64,000 nucleotides of DNA. Source: Vicia villosa (taxonomy: Eukaryota > Streptophyta > Magnoliopsida > Fabales > Fabaceae). Every line of letters starts with the position of its first letter. Within the stretch, counting starts at the first letter, position 1. The stretch covers positions 80,574,364 through 80,638,363 of the forward strand of contig NC_081184.1 in assembly GCF_029867415.1 (NCBI RefSeq), given 5' to 3'. Under the pieces are notes generated by a model. It was given only the letters and a program-made list of their open reading frames with translations. It searched no databases and was not told the origin of the DNA. The translations under genes were made by a program, and so were the position numbers. Shown here in pieces: positions 1 to 11,432 of the stretch.

Positions 1-135
1 TCCCATTCATCTCTCTTCCATCATATAGTGATCGAGAAACAGATTAGAGAATGAATCCCACTCATTTCTCTCCCACTAAGTGATTAAGAAATAGATTAGG
101 GAATAAATCCCACTCGTTTCTCTCTCACTATTAGT
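1..135. repeat. Short tandem repeat, about 52-55 bp units
   Basis: Units begin at 1, 56 and 108, each opening with tccca(t/c)tc and containing a (g/a)agaaa(c/t)agatta core. Two units are complete and the third is partial. The array may continue to the left of the window. It lies in the part of the window I assign to the LTR ending at 3766. Confidence 0.7.
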
Positions 136-1416
136 AACGTGTGATTCGCATCTTCTATTTATTAAGTATTTTAAAGGTCGAAAAGAAAAAAGGATGAAAG
201 AAGGGAACTAATCCTATGTTCTAATCTAAGTGTTGTTTATGTACAAAGGAAACCTAATGTTAACATACTAATGGTATTAACAAGGTAGACCAAAATATGG
301 CCAAAAACAAGTTCAAAAATCACACAAGAATTATACAAAAATAACATGAACATAGCACAAAAACAATTCAAGCATTAATGCAAAATTAAACTAAGACTAC
401 TATTTTTGTGGGTTTTTATAAAGGAAATTAAATGGTGATTATGATTTTTATATCGACTAAAAATTCTAAAAAAAACTATTGTGAAAATGAACCTAAATCT
501 ACAAATTTTAATAGAGTCAGGGGGGGTTTAAAGTTGAATATGGTGGTGCATGAGTAATTGTGGGCGTTGGGCCCAATCAATAGCCCATCAGGTTTTTTGT
601 TTCAGACTTAGTGTGGCCAAAAAGTGGTAGGATGGGCCATAAGGGAGTGTAATCAGCATTTCAGTGAAGGCCCACGGGTTTATTTTTGTGCCAAACACGA
701 ATGGAATGATGGGCCTGATGGGGGTACGCTATAGCAATTCGTTGATAAGGCCCACTGAGGATTGACTTGATCCAAATTATTTTTAAAAAATATTAAGTCT
801 TAAAAAAACAGTTAATTGGATAAAATAAAATTAAAAAAAAAAAAAGAAAAGGGGATAATTGAGAAAGGAATTAGGGTTCTTTCGTGTGACCATTCACCTT
901 CTTCTCAACCCAACCCTCTCTCTTTCGTCCTCACGATTTCCTGCGAGAGTCTCCGCCGTGAGTCACCGATAACTCCACCATAATCTAACTTCGTTCTCAC
1001 TCTCCTCTATGCCCTATCCTCTCCGATGAAATTGAACTCTCCGGCCACCGTATGCAAAACGAAACAAGCTCCTCTATCCGACTCGTTCTCACTCTTTCTC
1101 GATCTCACTCAAACTCACACAACGAAACGAAAGAAGAGTGGAAATGGAGACTTACCTATTGAAGATCGGAGACGGAAGATAAAAAACCAGAGAGAAAGCT
1201 CCTAGCTGTGAACGCGAAATAAACGCGTGAGTGATCTTCTACCCATGTATCGTTATCATTCTTGTTCTTCGATATACTTTCTGCTCTTCTTCTTTTTCGA
1301 TTTGCTCTTCTTCTTCATTCCATGTGCAATTTCTTCTGTGTTGTTGTAGTATTGCGTGAGAGTGAGTGAGATTGGGAGAGTGTGAGTTTGTTGTCGTATT
1401 GATGTGTTCTGAGAGA

Positions 1417-1740
1417 TTAGGGTAGATTGTTGAGAATCAGTGAGGCTTGAAGGATTGAGAGTTGCGGAAAGATGGAAGCATGAGATTGGTGATTTGAAGA
1501 TATGATGGAGGTTTTGCTCGATTGAAGGAGTTTTAGTGGTTGAAACTCCAACAATGGTGATGATGAGCTTTGGTGAAGGTGAGGGAGAGAGATGAATGGT
1601 GGAAATGGCGTGAAGAAGAAGTGTGATAATGGTGTGTGTGAGGAATTGTGGAAGGTGAAAATGAGCGTGTTATGAAGATGAATGTTCAAGGAGGAAAATG
1701 AAGGGAATGGCGTAGGAAGAGAAGAGGTGAAAAATGGCAT
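1417..1740 (-). CDS. L1 leader ORF, 107 aa, low complexity, unrecognised
   Basis: This is the first ATG downstream of the - strand TATATAA near 1775. It opens a 107-codon frame starting MPFFTSSLPTPFPSF, rich in Ser, Pro, Phe, His and Leu, with no domain that I recognise. It could be a chance frame in a pyrimidine-rich leader. It is listed because three LTRs of different families in this window carry such an ORF at the first ATG after the TATA box. No function is assigned. Confidence 0.25.
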   Translation of the reverse strand: MPFFTSSLPTPFPSFSSLNIHLHNTLIFTFHNSSHTPLSHFFFTPFPPFISLPHLHQSSSSPLLEFQPLKLLQSSKTSIISSNHQSHASIFPQLSILQASLILNNLP

Positions 1741-3766
1741 GAAGAAGAAAAAAATGGTGGGAGGTTCTGTTATATAGATGTGTTGTTTGTGAAATCAGTT
1801 AGAGGGAGAGAGATTAGGGCCCTTGGATGATGATTTTCGGTTATGAATTGGAGGGTGGATCTGAGAGTTAGTTATTTTCTGTTTTGGTTGTTATAGGATA
1901 GTTAGAGGTTGTTTGATTTGCTGTTAGGCTGGTTATGCGAGCTGGCCTAGTTAGTTATATGGAAGTTAGAATCGGTTATAACTGTTTGGATGAGCTGGAA
2001 TTCTGTCAATGGTTGGAAAATAGTTGGAATATAGTTTTGACAGTTAGAAAATAGGTTGATTGAGTGAAGCTAGGCTAAGTGTAAGATTGGCTAGTAGTTG
2101 TATGGCTGACCTGAACTTGTTTATTTTTCTTTGTATTTTGATGGTGAATGTATGGACTCAAGGGAGTGTATGTGTATGTACCTGTGCTTGTGAATGGAAC
2201 TGCTATGAATTGTTAGAAATGTGTTTTCTCTTTCTGTTTTTTCATTAATGAACCAGTTTGGTTTTGCTGATTCCTTTTGTTAACAGTTAGCTTGAATCAG
2301 TTTTGTGAGATGGTTTCTGAACCGGTTTATTTGGGTTAATATGCAGGTGGTTATTTTTGTACGATGCAGGGATCAATTTTGGTAATGTGCTGCTGCAAGG
2401 TTCAGTTGGGGTTTGTGATTGCAAAGTGTTGTTTGGTTTATTACTTTGAACCTTATCTTTGTAGAATGTTAGCATTAGTTCATTGTGCAGCGGATCTTTA
2501 ATGTTTGAATTATATTGCAGGGCTGACTTGCTTATGTTTGAACTGATGACAATTTCTTTCCTCTACTTTTGTTGATAGCTTGCTGCAAATTCAATTTCTT
2601 TCCTCTACTTTTATTATTCTTTTTGTATGCAAGGCTGAGTGTATTGGCAAGGTTCACACAGGTTTGGAATTTTGGAGGTGGAATGGTTAAGGCTCATGGT
2701 TATTTGGAGGCATACATTGGATATGAGCAAGACATAGAGATTGGTGTATATGGGGAGTAAGATCATGAAACTGAAATAGCAATGGCTTGATGGAGACCAC
2801 TGAATCTGACTTGGAAACAGGATAGGGCAAGGATAGGTGTTGACTTTGGTCAACTGTTTGACCAAAAAGTCAACAGTTGACCAAAAGTCAACTTTAGGTC
2901 AAAAGCTTGATTTTCTTGTATTCTTTGTAATGATATTGGTAATGATATTGATATATTTCGCATCCTTCTTTTTTGTAACATGATACTTTTTCTTTTAATG
3001 AATTTTGAATGAGGAATAATGTGCATCTTGGATAAGCTTTTGACGATCTTGAATGATGGATCTTGTATGAAAATATTTGAAAATTCTTGAATGAATGAAC
3101 GTGTTTTCCATAACGCTTGAATATCCTTGTACATGACATTTGTCTTAAGTTTCAAGTAACTTGCTTCTCAAGACCTCACCCACAAATACTTAATAACTTT
3201 AATTAACTTTGAACTAAAATCCACTTCAAATTCCAATGAACAACTCTAATCAACCTGATCTTCAATGAATCCTTTAATTCAATTCAATTCACCAATTCAA
3301 ATCAGACTTGCGTATCAAGCAACTAGCGTTAACACGAATGATACCTTAAGTACAATGCAATCTTCAAGTTCCTCCTCTTGTACCGTAATTCAACAATGAT
3401 CTCAGAGCAAAATCACAATGCCTTGAGGGAAACACTAATGAGAGAACCTAATTCGATGATCCTCAGTTGGAAACTTTCTCAATTTCAAACACAGCAAGTG
3501 AAACCTCACCTTTGGTCAACCATAGGGAAATAAACCATGATCTCACGCTTCAGTGCTGGAAGCTTCAGAAGAATCAGACTTTAATTGTAATACACACCTC
3601 AAACTCAATACTAAGCCCTAGGCTTTGGAACTCCTTGATCCCAATGCCATGTTATTGTCTAATGAATGCATGGGTTATGTTAGATGACCTAATGGAAGGT
3701 ATATACATGAATGCAAAGCCTAAGCCAGATAATATCAAAAGGGTAGGACAAATTTGGGGTATTACA

Positions 3767-4346
3767 AGGTTCCAGCTAAAGGATCTGTGACTACATCTCT
3801 TGTTTGTTTGAAGTGTCCGTTGTCGATCTTCGACAGGGACTTTGCTGTTGATTTAGTATGTTTACTGTTAGCCGGGCTAGACGTAATTTTAGGAATGAAC
3901 TGGTTAGAATATAACTATGCTCATATCAATTGTTATAACAAGACTGTGAGATTTTCATCTGCCAAAGAAGAAGAAGCTGGTTTAGTGTCATCTAAGCAGG
4001 TACGATAATTGCTGAAGGAAGAAGTGGAGATGTTCTCGTTGATGGCAACATTGTCGGTCGAGAATCAGAATATCATCAACGAGTTACCGGTAGTATGTGA
4101 ATTCCCTGAAGTTTTTCCCGACGAGATTCCTGATGTGCCGCCAGAAAGAGGAATTGAGTTTACGATTGATCTTGTACCTGGTACCAGACCTGTTTCTATG
4201 GCACTGTACAGGATGTCCGCTTCTGAGCTGACGGAATTAAAGAATCAATTAGAAGACTTACTGGAGAAGAAGTTTGTCAGACCAAGTGTATCACCGTGAG
4301 GAGCTCCAGTGCTGTTGGTAAAGAAAAAGGATGGAAGCATGCGACT
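3767..4346 (+). pseudogene. Element A pol, part 1: protease to start of RT (Tekay/Del chromovirus)
   Basis: The protease C-terminus is recognisable: LAGLDVILGMNWLEYN matches the aspartic-protease GMDWL region of plant chromoviruses. The protease-RT linker follows (ELPVVCEFPEVFPDEIPDVPP), then the RT start, with the VKKKDGSMRL block reaching 4346. Lesions are a TAA at 4006-4008 after SSKQVR and a TGA at 4297-4299 where the family has Trp before GAPVLLVKKKDG. The catalytic protease half and all of gag lie beyond the L1 insertion, outside the window. The frame is cut by insertion B at 4347 and resumes at 11433 with the RT VDYRQLN block. It is a dead copy. Confidence 0.85.
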
Positions 4347-5441
4347 TGTAGCAACCTGCCCTAAAATTTAACCTTTAGAGTCGCCACCTATTCTATCAAG
4401 GCGAATAGGAAACCTCGCGCAGTTATAAAGATTCAGGGTAAGATACTATATTCAGGTCGAGGGAAGGTGTTAGGCACCCTAAACCCTTTCCTAAGGTTTG
4501 CATTGTAGAGTCAAGGTTTGTGGCAAAAAGATAAAGAAAGGTAACAGACAGTTTAATAGGGTTAAAAGGCTAATTATATTGACATGATTAGAGTTTGGAG
4601 GAGGGGGACTCGCCTTGTTGCCAAGTGCCTACGTACCTCCTTATGGAGGATCAGAGTCTACGTAGTTCGGGATAAGGGTTGTATGCCTTTTAAATTTGAT
4701 CTGATATGGTTTGAAGGCTTTTGAGTTGCCTCATCGTAGTTATGATAAATCGTAGTTTTTGAAAAAGGTTTGGGAATTGTTTTAAGGTTGTGGGCGTACA
4801 ACTCTGATTTAATATGTTTTTGTTAGGTGCGATGATCAATAGGTTTGATCATAATAATTAACAAATTAAATTGTGTATCATTGGTTACTCTGATCAATAG
4901 ATTTGATCGTCGCGGGCAGAGAATGAAATGCTTTTTAATAAGTTTATTGTTTACCATCAACTCTCATAACCGATATATTCAGTTATTACACAATGACGGA
5001 TTAATTTATGAATTAATTATTACCTCTTATCTAAGAAGACCAATAGATTCAATCGGATCAATACGAGAATTTAAATAAGGGTAAATATTGAATAATATTA
5101 ATTAATTAAATTAAATCAATTAAGTTCATCTCTCGTCAATGCGACTAATGATTATAATCGGATCGAGGAGAAAATAATATAAACAAATAATTAAAAATTA
5201 TTATTAATTCTTTTAATTGTTTTTATTTTTGACAAGGGGGTGTATTTTAATTTTAATAGCCAAATTAAGGGGTGTTAATATCAAACAAAACCTGGCCCAT
5301 TAGGTGAGGCCGAGTGATCTAGTGTTGTCAAACTAAAGGACTAATAAATCAAGGGGTCAGATCTGAGGGCGCATGATGGACTATGGCAATACAGGCACAT
5401 GGGATCTTATAAGAAAATTCATAAAAATATATGTTGGAGAG

Positions 5442-5505
5442 AGGGCTCAAACCTGTGAACCTCCACTCCCTGCACGCGCCTCTGACCACCCCAGCCAAAC
5501 TAATC
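5442..5505 (-). repeat. tRNA-like A/B-box module in LTR B
   Basis: On the - strand an A-box-like TTGGCTGGGGTGGTCAGAGG is followed about 40 nt later by a B-box-like GGTTTGAGCCC, near the consensus GGTTCGANTCC. There is no convincing anticodon arm, so this is a degenerate tRNA or SINE-head remnant and not a functional tRNA gene. Confidence 0.45.
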
Positions 5506-5999
5506 AATTGTTTATTAAACGCGCTTATAACAATACATATTAGTTTTAGACACGTCAATGGGGACGCGCGCGAAATTTCAAACTGGCAAACCAGGGAGTG
5601 ACAGCTCATCATCTTCCCCAAACAGACCTTATGATTTCTGCAGATTCAGCTACGATTTAGCTAGGGTTTATTTCATAGCAAGCCCACCTGAAAAAATAGC
5701 GAATAGCATATGCACATATATAAATATTTCGCGACCTATTCAATCTCTTCGTTTTCACCATGCAAATCCAATCATATCATTATTTTAACCTAATTTCAGC
5801 CCTACGAGAAACCCCCAATTTAAACCATAAAAGCTTCACTCGGCCTACAATGGCCGATCACATAAAAATGCACAAAAACTCAATTAATCAATCCAGAAAC
5901 ATCCAAAGCAATAAGACAAAGTCAAACATACAATCAAAACGTCATGGATATGCACATATCATGCTAATCGATCAATACTTTAGAACGACTTACTTTAGC

Positions 6000-6155
6000 T
6001 TATTGGAGGTCGTTCTGGGGGTGTTGATGAAGCGTGGGGATCCAAACACCTTCAGAACGTCTTGAAGAAGCTTCTACACCCTTAAAATCTTGTTGAATCC
6101 TCTTAAATCTCAAAAACCGAATTTGATTTCTTTGGAGATTTTTGCGTTCTTGCAT
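6000..6155 (-). CDS. LTR B leader ORF, 51 aa, unrecognised
   Basis: This is the first ATG (6155) after the - strand TATA-like CTATAAGT at 6208-6215. It opens 51 codons to a TAA at 6000-6002. The product starts MQERKNLQRNQIRF; it is basic, with no membrane segment or known domain. A run of this length can arise by chance, so coding status is doubtful. Confidence 0.2.
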   Translation of the reverse strand: MQERKNLQRNQIRFLRFKRIQQDFKGVEASSRRSEGVWIPTLHQHPQNDLQ

Positions 6156-6920
6156 ATGCTTTCTTGCCCAGAATTTTCGTCCCTAGTCCCTTGCCTTGTG
6201 TTCGGTACTTATAGGGTACGAATTAGGTCACTTAAAACAATCAGAAATCTTTTGGAATCCAATCTTGCCAAGCCTTGAAGATTTGATTTGAAACTTGAAT
6301 GGAGACTTTCTTTTTTTGCCAAATTTTGTACCAATTCTTTCCAATTATTTGTGCATGAAAATATATTGTAATTTTGACATAATTGTGATTGGAATTAGTC
6401 AATGTGAATCTTTTTAACATAATATTTGATTTTTCTTTAATTATATTATTTTAAATCATTTTTAAATGAAATAAAAATCATATAAAATCAAATAAAAAGA
6501 TAAAATTCGTGGCACTTGGTTTGGGTAACATAAGTGACTTGTGGACCAAGATTGAATCATAAAAATATAGGCCCATTAGCAAAAAATCCAATTTGAACCT
6601 CTTTTATTTCACATTTTGCCTTCAAAATCACCCAACTTTGACAAGGTGTATCTCTCTCAATTTTTAAGCTATGAAGGAGTTCTAGGAATTTTTGGAAACC
6701 TCAAGAGGTCCTCTATAAGCCACTTTGGAACATATTTTTCATTTGGGGATTTTATATTGATGATATGCCCTTTGACAAAAAACAGTCTTTGGTTGACTTT
6801 TGAATTTTGAATTTTGTCTGAAGAATTCTGAATTTTGTCTTTGAACGTCTTTCTTTGAGAACCAAGCTCACCATATCGAGTGGGTCATCGCCTCTGATTC
6901 GGGATACTTCTTAATTTGAA

Positions 6921-7037
6921 GGTACATGGCTAGAGAAAAATAAATCCTCTTGCCCCTTGATAGGTATCGAGTCTCTGAATTGGAAGGTATGTGGCTAGAG
7001 AAAAATAAATCCTCTTGCCCCTTGATAGGGATTCAGT
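6921..7037 (-). repeat. Leader tandem repeat in C, two copies of about 62 bp
   Basis: Two copies of a unit containing aaataaatcctcttgcccc occur head to tail. The homologous position in E (42416-42593) has three copies, so copy number differs between the relatives. Confidence 0.7.
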
Positions 7038-7829
7038 CTTTGATAAGGGCACTTGAAATTGTGTGCTCTAAATTCCTAAGATCCTTGAAAGGGTTAGTTA
7101 AATCATGTGATGCTTATGATGCCATGATGTCATGTGAATGCAGTGCATTAGGCGTAGTGTGAGATAGTAAGGACAAACAAGTCATTTTAACAAAACCTAC
7201 AAGAAAACAAAGGTTAGTAGCAAACACAAACAAGTCACACAAGTCACACAATTTTTGGCTTAAGGCTTGCATGGAGTATGATCAGGTGTCTTTCCCAAAG
7301 GTACTTCTATGTATAAGGAGATTTCAACAACAGGTTCTATAAGTTATCCAGAATTATCAGCCCTTCTAAAGCACCCTCGGACATGATACATTCGCATCAT
7401 GCAATGATACTTTGAGAAAGGACCTATCTGAATTGTAGCATCGGGTAGCGACTAGTTATTAACATTTGTCAAGAGTAGTCCCCCCACTACGTTCCTAAAG
7501 GCCAGGATGGGTTAAGGGTAACTAAAAGTCCTTGAGCTCCGGCGCACCCACAGACACATACATAGACCCCCCTCATTCGAGAAAGGTGTGCATATGCTAT
7601 GGAGTCCTAACTCAAGTGTGAACATCATATTGACTCATCCCCCACATATGTGAAAGAGGTCGCCATGACTATGCCACTCCTAATCTTAAGTGTACTTGAA
7701 TCCGGGTGTAGGATTCGTCCTTCAGTTATTCCCGAAACGCCCCTAAAAAGTAAAGCAAGCAAAGCAAACAATAGAAAACATTTAAAGTGAATCCTAAACT
7801 TTTAAGGTAACCCCTCTTTTATCGAAAAT

Positions 7830-7846
7830 CCCCAGCAGAGTCGCCA
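7830..7846 (-). promoter_or_regulatory. Primer binding site of element C
   Basis: On the - strand TGGCGACTCTGCTGGGG lies four bases (GAAC) inside the LTR end at 7851. Ogre elements are reported to use a tRNA-Arg primer. The sequence equals the PBS of element D and differs at one base from that of element E. Confidence 0.8.
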
Positions 7847-9679
7847 GTTCTGTAATACGGTGAACTGACTTTAATCGAAATGTCGCGGTGAGCAAGAGTC
7901 GCCACCGACTTTTATTTTATCCAAATTAAATCAGAAAGGCTAAAAGAACTGGAAAAACCTTTTAAATAAAATAGGGTTCGGGGGGTAATTATGCAAAGGG
8001 AAGGTGTAAGGCACCCTTTGCATCCATGGTTTTCCATGGGCTCTTAATTGCTTTGCTCTTTGTTTTCAGAAAAGTAGAAGAAAAGAATAGGGACTTTAGC
8101 TCGTAAATGAGCGTAGCCCTATTGAAGGTTTATGAGAAAGAATATGAAAGATTTTTAGAGCAAGGCAAAGCAATTAGGGGCAATTACCTTATAGTTTGAA
8201 AAAGGAGTTCTTTTAGCCTTTCAGGGTGAAAGGGTCTATCCTTGCCATAAGAGGGCAGGAAGCCTTTCATTTGGAGGTTGAAGGGTCGTCGCATTATCGT
8301 TCGCCATAAGACTGACCCATGCCATAGAGAGGCAGGTGGTCTAAGGGAAGGATCAGAATAACCTTTTCGTAGGCAACCAGAGGATACCTCAGCCTTTCGT
8401 AGGCAACTTCCGAGGGTCGAGATCATGTTTAGTGTATCGAAGGCAGCATCATTAGGGACCCATGATCTTAATTGAGGCAACATGGTTGAGGTATCCTCAT
8501 ATTCGAGGGACATGGCTATTCTGCAAAAAACATAAGGCAATAGGCAACAGGCAACAAGGCAACAAGAGGGGTTACCAAAAAGTGTGCGTGGGTGCAACAA
8601 TCACGTGATTAATTCAATATATTATCTTATAATTAGTTATTCTAAGCTCAATTTCAAGGTTATCACTCCCTAAGATTACTAACCACGCAATAGTATAAAC
8701 AGTAATAATAGCAATATGGGGAACGGGAAAAAGAAAACCAGCGGGGGAGAGGGAAGATGAAACCAGCGGGTTTGACATAAGTAATAATTAAAACAGTAAA
8801 AACAAGATGAATTTCAGGGTTATCGAACATTCGAGCTATGACTGATTGGCCAACCCTGAAAATTGGAAAAGGAAAAATAAACACGAAGGGGTGAGTGTAG
8901 GCGGAGTTCATTATATTTAAAGGCAAACCCTAATTTTAAATAAAAGAGGAAAAATAACAAATATTTAAATAAGGATTAAATCGGGACTTAGCTTTTGATC
9001 TAATATGGTTGGTTCCTCGAGATTAACCTTGGCTTCGTAAAAGGCGTGGCGCGTAGTCGGGAGGTGTCTGATGATTGCCCTGAAAAAATGCCCAAAGGAA
9101 ATATTTTTCAGTGTGTGACTGATCTAAGACAAACCTCACAAACCTTCATCAAGGCACACATTAACCCTTATTAATAAAACAATAAACTAACTGAAATAAT
9201 ACCAAAGTTATGGAGAAAAATCGAGAGTTCGAATCAAAATATTGACTAAATAATTATTGGATGTAATCCTAATTATTTAATTGATAAAAAGGTTTATTTG
9301 AAAATAATATTGAATTTTAAATAATAATAATAATAAAACAATTGTGAAAACTCGAATTTTCGATAAAAATACATAACAAATAATTTATTGGAATAAATAA
9401 ATAAATATAAAAGAAATAATAATAATAATAGTAGAAGAAAGAAAAAAAAACATTTGTATAATTGAAATAAAAAAAATTTAAAAAAAATAGAAAAAGAACT
9501 TAGCTATGATCAGGTGTTGCTGGCTGAGGGGGCACAGGATGGAGCTTCACTTCCAGGACGTACGATCTGGCGTTTGATTGATCTGAGGGTCTGGATGGGA
9601 GGATGTATGATGTGCGTGCGTTTGCTGGTAACACCGGATCCGTGTAACAAACAAGTCAGAAAACATGAAAAATATTAGT

Positions 9680-9757
9680 GGCACTCCTAGGACTCGAACT
9701 CGCGTTTTGTGGGATGAGAGAACTGAAAACGCACTCTTCACCACTCGGCCATTACGA
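9680..9757 (-). repeat. tRNA-Leu/Ser-like module in LTR C
   Basis: On the - strand a perfect A box TGGCCGAGTGG (type found in Leu/Ser tRNAs) is followed about 50 nt later by a B box AGTTCGAGTCC (10 of 11 to consensus). An anticodon stem does not form convincingly and the acceptor ends do not pair well. I therefore read it as a decayed tRNA or SINE head and not as a working tRNA gene. Confidence 0.55.
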
Positions 9758-11432
9758 TTTATTAATAATGATAATGAATCCATTGCTATATATTTAAAAC
9801 AAAACACGCATTAAAATTAAAGACAGGGCTGAACCGCCCCTCTTTCTTTTCTTCTTCGATGAATTCCTCTTCTCCGTACGTGAAACTTGACTAAAAATCT
9901 TCCGCTGAATCCAATGATTCCATCAATTTTGGCTAACTCTTTCTCTAACTATGAATCCCCATTTGAAGAACTCGAAGCCCTATTAATGGTGAAACTTCAT
10001 ACCTGCACTCAACCTTCAACCAAATGGTCCAGAAAGCATAGAAGCAAGGTCATGAACATAAATACATAGCCAAATTCAATAAAACATGCATATATGCTCA
10101 GAATCAAAAATTGAAAAAAAGCTTGAAACCGTGAACGTTGATGTTACGGTTCTGAATGCTTGGACGTGTTGCAGATGGTCGAGATCGATCAGGACACTTC
10201 GGGAGATCGGAGAATACGTACGATTTTGCTTGAATTCCCTTGCAACCTTGACTGCGACCTCCTTTTGTTTCACGAAATTTGCAGAGCCAAAAATAGGACT
10301 TGTCCGCCGCCTCCAAAAAGAAGAACCCCCCACTCTGATTTTTGTCGTAAATATATACCAGTGATTTTAAGAACCTGAATCAAATCCCTCACATTTGGAT
10401 GATTGTAATTTTGTTTTTAATTGATATTGAATCCTTCCTTTTTAATACTTAATTAAGTTCTAATCAAATCTTACTCAATTTCACATGATCCCAAAAAATC
10501 AGAATTCAATCTCACATGATTCCGAAAAAACAGAATTTTTGGCTTCTATAAAAATTCAAAACCTTACTTATAATTGAATCCAATTTTTATGGTTTATTTA
10601 ATATTTTAAATGAATAAAAACTCAAATACATATTAATAAATCCATAAAAAATAGAAGGTGGAATTAGAGACTTCTCTTAAAGTCATGGGCCTGCTTGGAA
10701 TCCAAATGATAGGCCCAATAGTCACATATTTCCAAATTACTCAAATTGACTTCTATGTTTCCACTTGATGGACTTTGAATAAATTTCTCAATCTTTAATA
10801 GAAGCATAATCCTAATTAAATCTTTGATTATTTTCACCAATTATTTATTTTTAAATTGAATTTTTATAAACAAAAACTCAATATAAGAATAATAATATAA
10901 TAAAAATAATAGAAAAAATAATAAAATGAAGGCATGGGATTCATTTGAGGTATCAGAACCTGATTTTACTTGGAGAGAGACAAAACCCTAGTTCAGGAGT
11001 TCATTGTTTGGGAGAGTATGCCTTTGAGTCTTGAACTTTAGTATAAGCTTGGATAGGGAAATGAGATGGGCAAATTTTGAGGTATGACACATGGATACAT
11101 TCTTCCATACTTGATGTTGACCAAAAGTCAGGGGTTTTGACTGTGCTTTGATTATGGTTGACTTTTAAGTCAAACCACTTGACTGTGAATCATCTGAGCT
11201 GTTGAACAAGTAAACTTTGGAATTGGGCCTTGACTTTTGACATGGAGGTACCTTGGATCATAATAGGTCACGGAGATCTTCATTAGAGGCCTTGCTTTGC
11301 TAATTACCTTAGGGGAGTACCAAACCCTAGCTTTAGGAGATTCTTGCTTTAGAGAATGTCTTGATGAAACACTTGAGCTCTGAATCATTTCGAATGCAAT
11401 GTGGAAGGCAAATTTTGGGGTATGACATGACT

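Larger units (their letters stand above)
1..3766 (-). mobile_element. L1: LTR retrotransposon LTR, left end outside the window
   Basis: The right edge is clear: the + strand reads caaatttggggtattaca at 3749-3766, the usual inverted start of legume gypsy LTRs (TGTAATACCCC on the - strand), and the next base resumes the protease reading frame of element A. Orientation is supported by a - strand TATATAA near 1770-1777 followed by a first-ATG ORF at 1740. The sequence has repeated gtcaac/ttgacc blocks (2840-2900) like other LTRs here. I see no left boundary and no pol domain, so whether this is a solo LTR or part of a longer element is unknown. How far the LTR extends left of about 1400 is inference. 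Confidence 0.5.
6815..11089 (-). mobile_element. C: truncated Ogre/Tat-like element inside LTR B
   Basis: On the - strand it consists of a 5' LTR (11089 to 7851), a PBS (7846 to 7830) and an untranslated leader down to about 6815, where similarity to the leader of element E stops. The 3' part (ORF1, gag, pol and 3' LTR) is missing. The right end reads caaattttgaggtatgaca at 11071-11089. U5 and leader match element E closely (compare 7830-8600 with 43400-44350), but the U3 halves differ, so C and E are related subfamilies. The left junction is approximate because it is a truncation, not a clean end. Confidence 0.7.
4347..11427 (-). mobile_element. B: Ogre-like solo LTR in element A, itself split by element C
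   Basis: It begins tgtagcaacc at 4347 and ends ggggtatgaca at 11427. The flanks are cgact (4342-4346) and tgact (11428-11432), a 5-bp target duplication with one C-to-T change at a CpG. The two halves of A's RT join exactly across it. LTR sequence occupies 4347 to about 6814 and 11090-11427 (about 2.8 kb in all); the middle is element C. No PBS or coding region belongs to B itself, hence the solo-LTR call. On the - strand it has a TATA-like CTATAAGT near 6215, a tRNA-like module (5442-5505) and AGAGTCGCCA (4377-4386). Confidence 0.75.

Noticed and set aside
9680..9757. Functional tRNA gene
   Set aside because: A and B boxes are good, but the anticodon and acceptor stems do not form; kept only as a tRNA-like module.
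11200..11400. Small gene near the right end of B
   Set aside because: The sequence is ordinary U3 LTR sequence (gtcaaa/ttgac blocks) ending in the LTR terminus; the short ORF has no family features.
4347..11427. B plus C read as one complete retrotransposon with two LTRs
   Set aside because: The two ends (4347 side and 7851 side) have different LTR 3' sequences, and the internal end at 11089 shows a second element nested inside a solo LTR.
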